Shown here piece by piece: positions 1 to 10,256 of a DNA stretch of 64,000 bases. The first letter of the stretch is position 1, and each line of letters starts with the position of its first letter. A program made the translations under genes and the position numbers. The notes under the pieces were generated by a model. The model did no database searches. It was given only the letters and a program-made list of their open reading frames with translations, and was not told the DNA's origin. Origin of the DNA: Moringa oleifera (lineage: Eukaryota; Streptophyta; Magnoliopsida; Brassicales; Moringaceae); assembly GCA_021397835.1 (NCBI GenBank), contig JAJFZO010000034.1, positions 746,501 through 810,500 on the forward strand, given 5' to 3'.

Positions 1-1366
1 CTGGAGTAAGTAGGCTTTTGGCTGAAAATATTAAACGGACCCATGGATTTCTGGATTCGATGTCTGGATGAAGAAGCATGATCTCTCCATGACCTGAGCA
101 GTTCCGGTGAGGCTTGTCGGATTATGCTTCTCTGCTGAATCCCAAAGAGGTTGTCTATCTGCTGCTTCGGTGTCTGTTTATAAGCAAACAAAGATCATAA
201 TAACCAACTCCAATTACGCAGCAGCATTCCGAGTAATTATACAAACATGAATGGCATCAGAACATATGAGTTTAGAATTTAACCAACTAAAAACGATAAT
301 TGAAAGCTTACATTTAGAGAACTCTGTAGGATATAATCGGGGAGGACACTGTAATAAGACTGCTGATCCGCACCTCCAGTAGCGAAGAACTCCTGTGACA
401 AAACAAGTTCAAAATTTATATACCCATCAGTTTAAACTTTCCAAATGATAGTTCCAACTTCTACAAGAACAAGTTGATTACCACAAACTGGCCAGGGGTG
501 TTAACTGGCTGGACTAGCTTGGCTATTTGGAGCTGCTCGTGGTTATCATGGTTAGACAAGTAGACAGTAGCCCCAGCAGGTACCCTAACCACATGACCAC
601 ATTGTACGTTGAAAGTCGTTCTTCCTTCTTGGCAAACAAGACCTATGGTCCCTCTTCCTGCCATTGAAGAAGTAATTATATGGTCATATTTCATTCAGTT
701 GGTAGGTAATGAGTATTAATATTGCAGATTTCAAAGCCTGTGTGTTGAGAGGTCACCTCTTACGACTACAAGAATAGAGGCACTATCGCAATGGTGTGGC
801 ACCACAAATGTGTTGGGATTCACCGTCAAGGTGGCAAAACGGTAGTTTTCGATGCCGTGGAAGAGCTGAGACTGCTCAGTGAATCTTGGTAAGACCCTGA
901 AGGCTCCATGCTGGGACTTGTGTCGGACTCGGAACCTCTGTGAGGGGAAGAAGTAAGGATTCTGCGTATCGATGTTCTCTACATCTCTCTCACTTTGTTG
1001 TGATTGCTGTCCCTGCTGCCGGCACCTCTGCAGGCACTGCTGCTGCCCCGTCTGCTGCCTCCGGCACTGCGCCTGGCACTGCCTGATTCTTTGCTGCTCC
1101 AATTGTTGCTTGCAAGCTCTCTGGCACTGCTGCTGTTGTTTTGGGTCTCGTTCTTCCTTCCGGCAGCGTTGGCGGCACTGTCGGTATTGACGCTGAGGAC
1201 TCACCTGCTGGTTCCAATCACTCTTATCAGCTAAGTCCCACTCCCACTCCCACCACTCGCTCTCCAGCTCCTCCTCGTCAAATGTCTCACCCCAACAAAG
1301 CAACCCAGAGGACAACACGAGAAAGACCAGGAATAGTAGCAGAGAAAGCTTGGGCTTGATCGACAT
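1..1366 (-). CDS. Vicilin-like 7S globulin with antimicrobial hairpin leader (partial, 3' end beyond window)
   Basis: Seed storage protein of the cupin (7S globulin) family. Exons read on the minus strand: 1366-757, 657-482, 392-312 and 173-1 (running off the window). All junctions are GT-AG and keep frame. The first 26 or so residues form a hydrophobic signal peptide (LLLFLVFLVLSSGLLCWG), fitting ER entry and the protein-storage vacuole. Residues about 60-120 are Gln/Arg-rich and carry two CxxxC...CxxxC pairs, as in the antimicrobial vicilin leaders of macadamia and cocoa. The first cupin barrel begins near residue 135 (NPYFFPSQRFRVRH) and continues through exon 2 (GRGTIGLVCQEGR), exon 3 (EFFATGGADQQSYYSVLP) and exon 4 (TPKQQIDNLFGIQQ). 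The second cupin is outside the window. Best remembered Arabidopsis relative: the vicilin PAP85 (At3g22640). Family identity is secure. Whether the leader is cut into free antimicrobial peptides is inference. Confidence 0.93.
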
Positions 1367-1760
1367 GGTTGATTACTACAAATCAGGCTTACCTCTGTTG
1401 GGTTGATGATTTCGCACAAGAGACTCACGTCTTTATAGAAGCCGGCCGAAGGCTACTCATTTGGACACGCATTAAATTAGTGCAACATGCAAGGTGACGA
1501 GTGTCGGGCTTCCCCATCTCGACGTCACCCTTCACATGCTGCAATGACACGTTCAAACTTTCTGTATCATATAGGCTTCTTCTCTTGCCTTAATTCTTCT
1601 GATTCGATCTCGAATTATGTGGCAAAGCAAGTGTGGCATGTAGACTGAGTTTTGCTCAGCTAGTGAGCCAATTCACCAGTTGAGCTCGTCCATGCATGCA
1701 GGACAACTGAGTGTACACTTGTTGACGTGCATGCAATGGAACTCATAGGAAATAGGGACC
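1367..1760 (-). promoter_or_regulatory. Seed-type promoter of the vicilin gene: TATA box, RY and ACGT elements
   Basis: On the minus strand a TATA box (CTATAAAG, 1438-1431) lies about 65 bases upstream of the ATG. Further upstream are RY motifs CATGCA/TGCATG at 1486-1491, doubled at 1691-1700, and at 1730-1735. ACGT cores occur at 1522-1525, 1549-1552 and 1725-1728. The last core abuts the RY motif at 1730. RY plus ACGT boxes are the known binding sites of ABI3/FUS3/LEC2 B3 factors and bZIP partners in seed storage promoters. The motifs are seen; seed-specific use is inferred. Confidence 0.7.
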
Positions 1761-2439
1761 AAAATGAATCGTGTGGGGGGAGCGACAGTGAGTGAACTCG
1801 GTCCGAGTCACTGGTCTAGTGCGTAATGACGCAGGAGCCAGGAACTATTTGTTGAGTTTTATCGAGTCGTGGACCGGTTCACTGGTTATACTAGTTGATA
1901 GGTCTCTTACGTGGAGGGACAGGTGTCAGTTCCTCGAATAAGGTGTACACTTGTTAAGGAGGATGTGCAAATCCCTTTGTGCTCTTTGGTACTCATCCAT
2001 TGCAGATCACTAAAGTACATAAATAGTGTTCTGATACATTTAGGAATTGCCTTGATTTTATTTTTTTCTTTTGTAAATTTATTATTTTAAATATATTATA
2101 ATAAATTAAAAATATATATTTATAATATTTAAAATAAATTAAATTATTTTAAATTAGATTTTATTTCAAAAAATTAATATTTAAAAAATAATAAATTAAT
2201 TTTAATTTATCAATTTAATTAGATTCAATATTCAATATTTAAGATATAATATATTATTTTATTAAATTAAATTAATAATAATTTATCTAATTAATAATAT
2301 TATTATATATAATATCAAAATTATTGTTAAAAATATATAAAAATTTATAATTTATGATATAATTTAAATTTTATATAAATATGATAAAAATAAAATTTAC
2401 TTTAATTGATAACACAGTACAATAAACATAACGCATTAA
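1761..2439. other. Distal vicilin promoter and AT-rich spacer
   Basis: No coding potential was seen. From about 2040 the sequence becomes extremely AT-rich. The stretch of roughly 2230-2432 is an inverted copy of roughly 2990-3195 inside the neighbouring mobile element (see findings). Confidence 0.5.
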
Positions 2440-3836
2440 GGCCATCTTCAACTCTGTACACCAAATTTAAAACCAATTTGGTGTTAAAAAAAGAATCTTT
2501 TTAGAATATTTCAACATCAAATTTTTTTCCTCCAACTCATTTACACCAAATTGATGTTATAATATTATTTTAATAATATAAATAATAATTATCAATACAT
2601 TATTTATAAATATTAATTAATTTATTTAAAATAATAAAATAATTAATATAATTTAAAATTTTAATTTATATATTTAAAAAATAATATTATATAATAAATT
2701 ATAATTTTAAAAATTAATAATTTATTAAATAAATTTTATAAAAATATTTTTAACATAATTTTTACCTGATTATTTTTATGAGTTACTTATATTTTTACGA
2801 TAATGTATAATAACTTCTTAATAGCGTGGCTTTAAATACATAATTCAAATTCAATATTTTAGTGGTATAAAAGAAAGTGAAGATAACTTTCTCACATTCT
2901 AAATAGTTTTAAAGTTAGTTTATTATTATTGAAGTATTTTAATTTTAATTAATGTTATCATTTTAGTTTATATTGTAATTGTTAATGTATTATTATGTTT
3001 ATTATAATGTGTTATCAATTGAAGTAAATTTTATTTTTATCATATTCATGTAAAATTTAAATTATGTCATAAATCATAAATTGCTATAAATTTTTATATA
3101 TTTTTAAATAAAAATTTTAATATTATATATAATAATATTATTAAATAAATAAATTATTATTACTAATTTAAATAAAATAAAATCATATATTGAATAATGG
3201 TCTTGTTTTAAAGATTTTGATGAGATATTTTTAATGGTATAAATTTTTTTAAGAATATCATATATTTATTAAATTATTGATCAAAAATATATTTGATTTA
3301 AAAAATTTTAAAAATAATTAATTTTTTTTAAATTACGTTCGGTGTTATTACATTGTGCACCAAATTTGGTGCATTAATGTAGTTGCACCAAATTACTGAA
3401 CATAATTTAGCATCTTGTTGGAGAAGATTTTGCAAATTTTGAACAGAAATTTGCCTTTTTTTTTTTTGTCTTCGTTGGAGATGGTCTAATAATTATAATA
3501 TAAATTGAAATTATGATAAAAATAATTTTTATAAAATTGAGTTGATAAATTATTAATTTTAAAATTATTAAAAATTATATTTTATTATATAATATTAATT
3601 TGTTTAAAATATATAAATTAAAATTTTAAATTATTTAATTATTTATTATTTTAAATAAATAAATTAATATATATATATTTATTAATATTAGTATTTATAT
3701 TATTAAAATAACATTATAACACCCATTTAGTGTAAATAGATTAAAGATGAAAAAAATTTGGTGTTGAAATATTCTAAAAAGATTTTTTTAACACCAAATT
3801 AGTGTTAAATTTGGTGTATAGAGTTAGAGGATGGCC
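2440..3836. mobile_element. PIF/Harbinger-type MITE-like element with ~320 bp terminal inverted repeats
   Basis: The left end begins GGCCATCTTCAACTCT and the right end, read on the other strand, begins GGCCATCCTCTAACTCT. The arms (about 2440-2765 and 3515-3836) can be aligned over roughly 320 bases, including ACACCAAATTTAA, TCTTTTTAGAATATTTCAAC and TTTAAAATTTTAATTTATAT. TAA directly flanks both ends (2437-2439 and 3837-3839), which fits the 3-bp TWA target duplication of PIF/Harbinger (Tourist-type) elements. There is no open reading frame, so it is non-autonomous. The middle also holds a second terminus-like sequence ending TTGGAGATGGTC|TAA at about 3487, suggesting a nested or rearranged insertion. 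Confidence 0.75.
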
Positions 3837-4500
3837 TAATAAAGTTAATTTTAATAAAAAAATTTTAAATATAAAAATATTCGAAATATTATCACAAAAA
3901 AAAATTTTTTTTATCAAAATTGTCATTTAAAAATTTATTCTATCAAAATTTTAAAAAACCAATTTAATTAATAACTTTTATTGATATAAATTTCAAAAAA
4001 CATTAAAATAAAGATGAATTTTTCAAAATCTCTTAAAAATTGATTTACGAAAAACGAAAAACTTGGTATAATGAATTACGTCACAATCAATTATAAAAAC
4101 AACAGATTGCATGTTATTAGAAAATTTTAGTATATTTAAATATTTATTTACATTATTTTTAATATAATTTTTATTAACATTTATATTAATTTAAGTATTA
4201 TGAGGATATTTGTGCTCTTATTTTTTTTTTTCCTTCCATAGATATATCAATTTCTTCTAAAGCCACGGATCATCCATGATTTCATGTTATTTGCATTTAA
4301 TATGTCAATTAAATGATAGAAAGAAAAAGAACATAAATTTAAAGGTGAAGAAATATTAATATTTTTAAAAAAGGTTTAATCGATATTAAGATGACTTTTA
4401 CTTAAAAAATTAAATCTTAAATTTTTTTAAAAAATGTTTTAATTAATAATTAATACACTTTTTTTTTTAACTACTTCTAATCTTAATGTGAAAAAGAAAG
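3837..4500. other. AT-rich intergenic spacer
   Basis: Long A/T runs with no conserved open reading frame. Nothing recognised here apart from homopolymer tracts. Confidence 0.5.
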
Positions 4501-4529
4501 AGTTACACGTACCTGCCATGAAGACTGAA

Positions 4530-5084
4530 AGTGTCTACTGCCGCATTGCTCTGACGCGGCGCAACGGTTTTTTGGGGAGAACAAGCAAATCTTAACCGTC
4601 TAAGGCGCCAAATCACAATACAAACCCTAATGATTTCTGAAAAAACGCACCTAAAACTTATCTGCAACGATTCCTTCTCCTACTGGGACAAAACCTAGCT
4701 GAAGCTCTCTTGAATATCTCCCACGAGAACCCTGCAATTGCAATACAATTTCTTCAAGAATCCACAGGGACTTCTAAGACTGATATTTTCTTCTTCGACG
4801 TCCAATCATCAAAACCCTAACTCTATTTCACGTTCTGTAGATGCTACCAAGAAGCCCTGAAACTCGCTTTTTCCACTGAGTTAGGGGAGACCCAATTTAA
4901 GTTTCGTGTTTCTGCTCCATTAAACCCTAAACCCACCATCCTCTTCTCAGCCAAAACTCTTAGGACAACTTTAAAATCTATTCCCTTTGAAACTCACGAA
5001 CGAAGTCCCTCAATATTCACTCACTTCTTGATCGATTAATCAGAGATCGACAAGAACCCACCTTTCAACCACGTCCCTCCGCCA
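4530..5084 (+). promoter_or_regulatory. Promoter/5' leader of the FLZ gene with E2F-like site and three teloboxes
   Basis: GC content rises sharply here. GGCGCCAAA at 4604-4612 (TTTGGCGCC on the other strand) matches the E2F consensus. AAACCCTAA teloboxes occur at 4622-4630, 4812-4820 and 4922-4930. AACGG-type Myb cores lie at 4563 and, inverted, near 4594. Teloboxes with E2F sites are known in promoters of growth and cell-cycle genes. The transcription start was not determined, so some teloboxes may be in the 5' UTR. Confidence 0.55.
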
Positions 5085-6543
5085 ATGGCTACAAGGCGTC
5101 GTGTTGTCCGCTCATCGAGTCAAGGAGAGATTGGTATCTTCAACCAAATTCGGCCCATTGAATCTCCGGTGGCAGTGTTCCACAAGAATCACCCAGCTCC
5201 TCCCGCTGCACCAAAACCTGTCACCAAGGACTTGAAGCCCCCCGTAAATAGAGAGGATAGGTCTCATCGTTGTGTCTTCACGTTGGCCTCGCCAGAAAGG
5301 GAGCCTAGTGCGCGGTCCAAGAATAGCAAGAAGCCCAATGAAGGGTTCTATGAGTTCCTTCAAGCTTGCGCTTTGTGCAAGAAGAAGCTTGCGGAGGACA
5401 AGGATGTGTACATGTATGGGTGAGTATTGATTTCTTAAGTTGTTCCTCCTTGCCTTAATTTATATTATTCCATCTCTTCTCTAGTTTTCCTTTCTGTGGG
5501 TATCTTTTTTGGCTTGTTTTTTTTCTCCCCATGAATTCTCGTATTGAGATGCAGATAGTGAGGAGAATGTCTTAAATTGAATGAAATATTAGATCCTGAA
5601 TCAAATGGCTACTTATTTTCGTCAGATGTCAGACTGATATTTGATAGATACAAAAACAAAGTTCCAGATTGCCTTGTCTTGTCTATACTGTAATAATCTC
5701 TCTGCTAACAGACAGGGCATGATTTTCGCAGGGCATATGTCTATTTTTCTATTAAAGGGCACTAAGTTTTGTTTCCTAGACTGCCTTGGTTATTTATCAT
5801 ATTCTAATTGGACAAAACAACAATACTGACAAAGAGTCTTTTAACTATTCCACTCTGTTGCTTTAATGGGTTTAGTCCTTATTGTCACACCTTTAGGTCA
5901 TTCTTGATTTGAAATTTTTTAATATTGTTGCTTTAATGTTTAAATTCAGTATTATGCTTCCTTACAAAATACATCTTGTTATTGATTATTGACTTTATTT
6001 CTGATTCCTTAAATTTGTCTTTTTTTTTTCTTTTAGTGTTTTCTTTCCCAGCTTAGTGTCATTCGTAAATGAATTATTTTAAAATTGACTGTAAATTTTA
6101 TACAATAAGGCATGCCTTCTAGTGATGCTTCAGAATTAATTGTGATATAGTTGTATCAAATATGCTACAAAGAGATTATCTTTAGTGAGCTTCATAGTTT
6201 CTACTGTTAAAATTTAGGGTGTTTTTACACAATGTGATGCAAATGAAACAAGAAGAATAGATTGTTTGACGGAACAGGGCTATTTTACTTCTTTTGGCCT
6301 CAGATGGGAAATATTTGTTGTTGCAAGCTACTGTGTCCATCTGTTTAGGACTTTTATTGTCCGCTTAGCACATCTTACGCTGACTATATGGTACTTCGGT
6401 GATGCAGATACCTTTCCGCTTTTTGTTCTCCTGATTGCCGGGATGATCAGATTGCTTTGGATGGATTTGATAAAGAAGTCTCTAAAGAATCAGCTAAAAT
6501 GCAAACTTTCATGAAAAAATGCACACCAGGGCGGGTGTTTTGA
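5085..6543 (+). CDS. FCS-like zinc finger (FLZ/DUF581) protein
   Basis: Exons 5085-5419 and 6408-6543 join in frame to give 156 residues ending ...KKCTPGRVF. The FLZ domain spans the junction: C95-x2-C98 (ACALC), then VYMYG from exon 1, YLSAFCSPDCR from exon 2 with F117-C118-S119 and C122, followed by DDQIALDGFDKE. This is the C-x2-C-x19-C-x3-C pattern that names the family. FLZ proteins are plant-specific adaptors that bind SnRK1 kinase subunits and respond to sugar, energy and ABA state. The N-terminal half is basic and Pro-rich without a recognised domain. The intron carries the usual GTGAGT donor. Exon 2 is read in a different frame from the longest open frame at that place; the zinc-finger match decides. 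Family certain, individual member not assigned. Confidence 0.93.
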
Positions 6544-7849
6544 ATCCAAGACAGATCAAAGCACTGATCCTGCTAAGTTTAAATAGTAGATTTCATTTTG
6601 TTTTGCTTGTTGCCCAAGGTGTACTGCTGTGAGTTTTAGGCATTCAGCTTGCACTTCTATGTAGTAGCAGAGACATTCATATTAGTTTCCTCGGGGCACA
6701 TCTCCTAGTTGTTTTTCCAGAGCTTCAATTCTTTGTTAAGAAAAATAGTACTAAGATTCTTATAAGTAGAAATTTCACTCGATTTGACTTTGTGATGTTC
6801 TTTCTCATTTTGCAATTCTTCTGGTATTTCTCCCTTGCATATGGATTGCAGTTTCTAAATTTCATGAACTTCATTGTATTCTTTCAGACATGCCTAAGGT
6901 CATGATGCTTGAGCTTCTATTGTCAGATGTAAACATAATTTGATAGAAACGCTAAAGGCCAGAGAAATTACAACATGCATAATTTATGCAATGAATGAAA
7001 TAAAACTTTGAGTGTTACCTTTACATGATACAAGAAAGCGTTAACAGGATATAGCAGTATTGTTTGCTAACTAAATGACATCAAATTAAGGATTCTGGGG
7101 AGCAGAAGAATAAGACCTATCCTTTCGGATGGTCTGCTATGCAGAGACAGCAAGGATATGCTTTTGCCCTTGATTGCTATTTGTCTAGCTGATGTTGCTT
7201 TCACTTACCACTAACAAAAGTTTACTACAGATTTATGCCATGCTTCATTTGTGTTAAAAGAAAAGTAAAACTTTTAATGCATCCCAAGCAATAAACAACA
7301 ATATTCTTTTTCTAGTGTCTGTGTGTGGGAAGATTATTTGATTCCTCACCAAAATGGCAAATACAGCAAAGAGGAAGATGGAAAAGTGGAAGGTCCTCCA
7401 AAATCATTAACTTTCTAGTGTATCTGTAAAATGTATAGGTTATCATGTGCACTCGGAGCATGTTGTTTGCCTCTGCATTGAAGCCAGAGTGCTGAAGAAC
7501 TTCCTTTTTCAGTAAATCATTAGCAGAAACAGAGAAAGCAAAGAGACTCCTAAACCGTTTTGTTTTGCATGATAGTGTGGCCTGTCATCTTCATCCTGAC
7601 ATGTATTTTTGGTTGATCAGTACAAGTTGCCAAGTAGCTGAACCAGGGGACTCTATTTGTTAGATATCACCCCTCCATCTATAGCTTTTAGTAATGATTT
7701 ATGGGAATCCAACCCCATAGACATCTGTATATGAATGCGGCTTAGTCTTTCATCTGTATATCGGATAGGAAGAAAAGTAGCTGAAGAATCATCCAAAATG
7801 ATTCCCAGCAAGTTAACTAGACAATAAGATGATCAAATTGGAATTACTC

Positions 7850-8020
7850 AATTCCAAGAAAAGTAATAAAGAGGACCAACTCTTTTCAGATAGTGCACTA
7901 TAGGAATGTCTCTATCATCCCTGGAGCCTAAGTTTCTTTGAAGTAATTCCTACCTGTGGACTGGGGACCAGTTGCAAGCATCAACAGGAACAAGCAATAG
8001 ATTGGCTGAAGAGATTTGAA
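7850..8020. repeat. Diverged direct repeat, copy 1
   Basis: Same-order matching words with copy 2 at about 9705-9880, separated by small indels. No open frame runs through it on either strand. It could be an old segmental duplication or a relic of a non-coding RNA or transposon. Confidence 0.5.
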
Positions 8021-9704
8021 CAAGCATTCTCCTGCTTTTGTACCAGTTCTCTGATTTATGTAAGCGTGAATTTAAACAGTATCGACATTCACTCATTTTC
8101 TGAGTGCATGATGAAGATAATGCTCATGATATTGAGTCAGAAGTTGCCCATCCCGGGCTTATCTATGCTTAAAAATTGGTTTCATGCTCTAAAATGAAGC
8201 CTTTGTATTTCTTCTTCTCTGCTAAACTAATCTTAGGACAGAAGAAGTAAACAGGACAATTGCAGTTGCATGAGGTAATTTCATACTTCCTGTAGTCTGT
8301 AGATGACAAAACCACCAGCTGCTGCAAAGTTATTCCAGAATCCTTGATGGGTAGTGATTGGAAGTTTTTACTTGTCCAGGGAAAGAAAGAAAAGACAGAG
8401 GCGAAGTGGATTCCCTGCTGAACTATGGAGTAGTCTCCATAAAAGACTTCTGTTTGTTACATTGCTCAGTGCTCTCACTGTTTTTCTCCTGTCCTGGGAC
8501 TGGTTAATGCTGACAGAAGCATCTCCAAGGCCCTTGTTTCTGGTTACCAATTTTACATCAGCTCTTCTCGGATGTCACCCATTTCGTCATTCAGTCTGAA
8601 TTTAAGTATCAAAGTTCAGTACGGAACCCACAGACACAGACACATTATTAGTTAACAGTTCCAGGCAGCTCTCAGTTACAGTCTAATCTACACTTTAGAT
8701 TACATAAGAAAACTTACCCATACAGGCATACAGATAAGTAGAGTGCAAAGACCCTTAACAATCACATGGGTTTTTCTCAAGAGGATTAAAGATTAGAAAT
8801 CCAACTTTAATTTTTAGTCACCAGACTATACTGCTACCACTGTTTCCTGAGTGGCCCACAAGAGCTGATAGTGAAGAGCAAACCGCAAAAGACAAACTTT
8901 GTAAAAAAAAAAAAAAAACCGCTGCTAAAGAAAAGCCTCTAAGATCTAAGCCATGGCTTGCAATACAACCTGCCAAACCTGCAACTCTGTCTTTGTGCTT
9001 TTCTAGTTTGTTATACTCACAGACAGTAAAGGAAAGTAAACAGTGTGCAGATGTGAGATTATCAAGAAAACCCACTTTTTGCAGTAAAATCATTAGAAGC
9101 AACAGGGAGTGCAAGAGGCATTCTGAGTTCTACCCACAAACTTCAATTTTATATAATTTTTGCTATCACATTGGTAATGAGTATCCATCAAAATCTTTAC
9201 TTGTTTCTCTTTCCATTTAAAACAAAAAGTAAGTACACATGATTATATTGACCATCCTTCACCTTCTTTAAGCCATCAAAAATATTCCCTACACTAACAA
9301 AAAGAATCACAAATAAAATAATCCTCATCTATCCCACTTGGCAGTTTCTGACAGGTTGAGTTCATATCCTGCAAATCAAAAAAGCTTGATGATCATTACG
9401 TGTGTAAGTTCTCTTTAGCTTAAGTAAGGAAGCAAAGTGGATAAACAAGAATAAAGTACCTAATCATTGTCTGGGCTGCAAATAAAATGCTCTGGCCGAA
9501 CTTTGAGATGCCAAGAAGGTAGTTGTGTGTTTTGGGTAAGTGAATGATGGGTTGTACTCAAAATGGTGTATTGTTAGCTAACAAAACTATGATGATCTGG
9601 AGGTAAACTGAGTCGGCCATTTGTAAAAATTAGTGAACTACGCAAACTACGAACTGTACACCTGACAAGAGAAGAAGAGTTGAGATTAGGCAAAGAAGTA
9701 GGAT

Positions 9705-9880
9705 GTCAAACAGCAAAACCAAGAAAAGTAAAAGAGAGGAGGACCAACCTTTTTCGGTTAGTGGGGAAGGGTATGTCTCCATCACCCTTCAAGAATGAAT
9801 TTCTTCAAAGTGATTCCCGCCTGCAACTGGGGACCAGAGTCTACATGAGTAGGGGAACAAGCAAGACATCTGAAGGAAAC
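9705..9880. repeat. Diverged direct repeat, copy 2
   Basis: Partner of the block at about 7850-8020. It lies about 380 bases past the phosphatase stop codon and may be in that gene's 3' UTR or just beyond it. Confidence 0.5.
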
Positions 9881-10256
9881 TTTCAAAGAAAAAAGGGGAT
9901 GCAAGTATGAAACACTTTCATGTTATGCCAAATGCATAAGTCTCTGTCAAGGCTGGGTTTTCATATAGATTCGGATAATTCATGTGCTCAAATATCAAAA
10001 AGAGGCATGATTCAGTTTCTTATTAGATTTCGATCTTGTGGGTGTCTTCCATCCCCAAAATCTATGGACTGCAATAGTTGTTGAGCCTCATAACCATCAT
10101 AAAAAACGATGCTGTATACCCAAGAACATAACGAGGAAACAGGAGAATTATAAGCCTATAGATCCTGTCAATACAAAATAAGTAAACCTTTTCTTGCTTT
10201 TTTGGGTATAGGAGATGGAGACACACTTACTTGAACGTCACTAATATCTATTCCCT

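Larger units (their letters stand above)
6544..10256. other. Convergent intergenic region: FLZ and phosphatase 3' UTRs plus non-coding DNA with a diverged direct repeat
   Basis: The flanking genes point toward each other, so both 3' UTRs must lie here. Small open frames around 8354-8599, 8818-9220 and 9680-9910 show no family features or plausible splicing and are probably chance. A poly-A run lies at about 8903-8919. Two related blocks, about 7850-8020 and 9705-9880, form a diverged direct repeat. They share words such as CCAAGAAAAGTAA, GAGGACCAAC, ATGTCTC, TTCTTTGAAGT/TTCTTCAAAGT and CTGGGGACCAG in the same order. Its identity is unknown. Confidence 0.5.

Noticed and set aside
972..1234. 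Plus-strand open frames rich in Cys and Leu
   Set aside because: They are antisense shadows of the Gln/Arg/Cys-rich vicilin leader; the minus strand has the signal peptide, cupin match and spliced continuation.
8354..8599. Open frame of 81 codons with hydrophobic stretches
   Set aside because: No conserved motif, no splice partners, and overlapping open frames on the other strand. Most likely chance in 3' flanking DNA.
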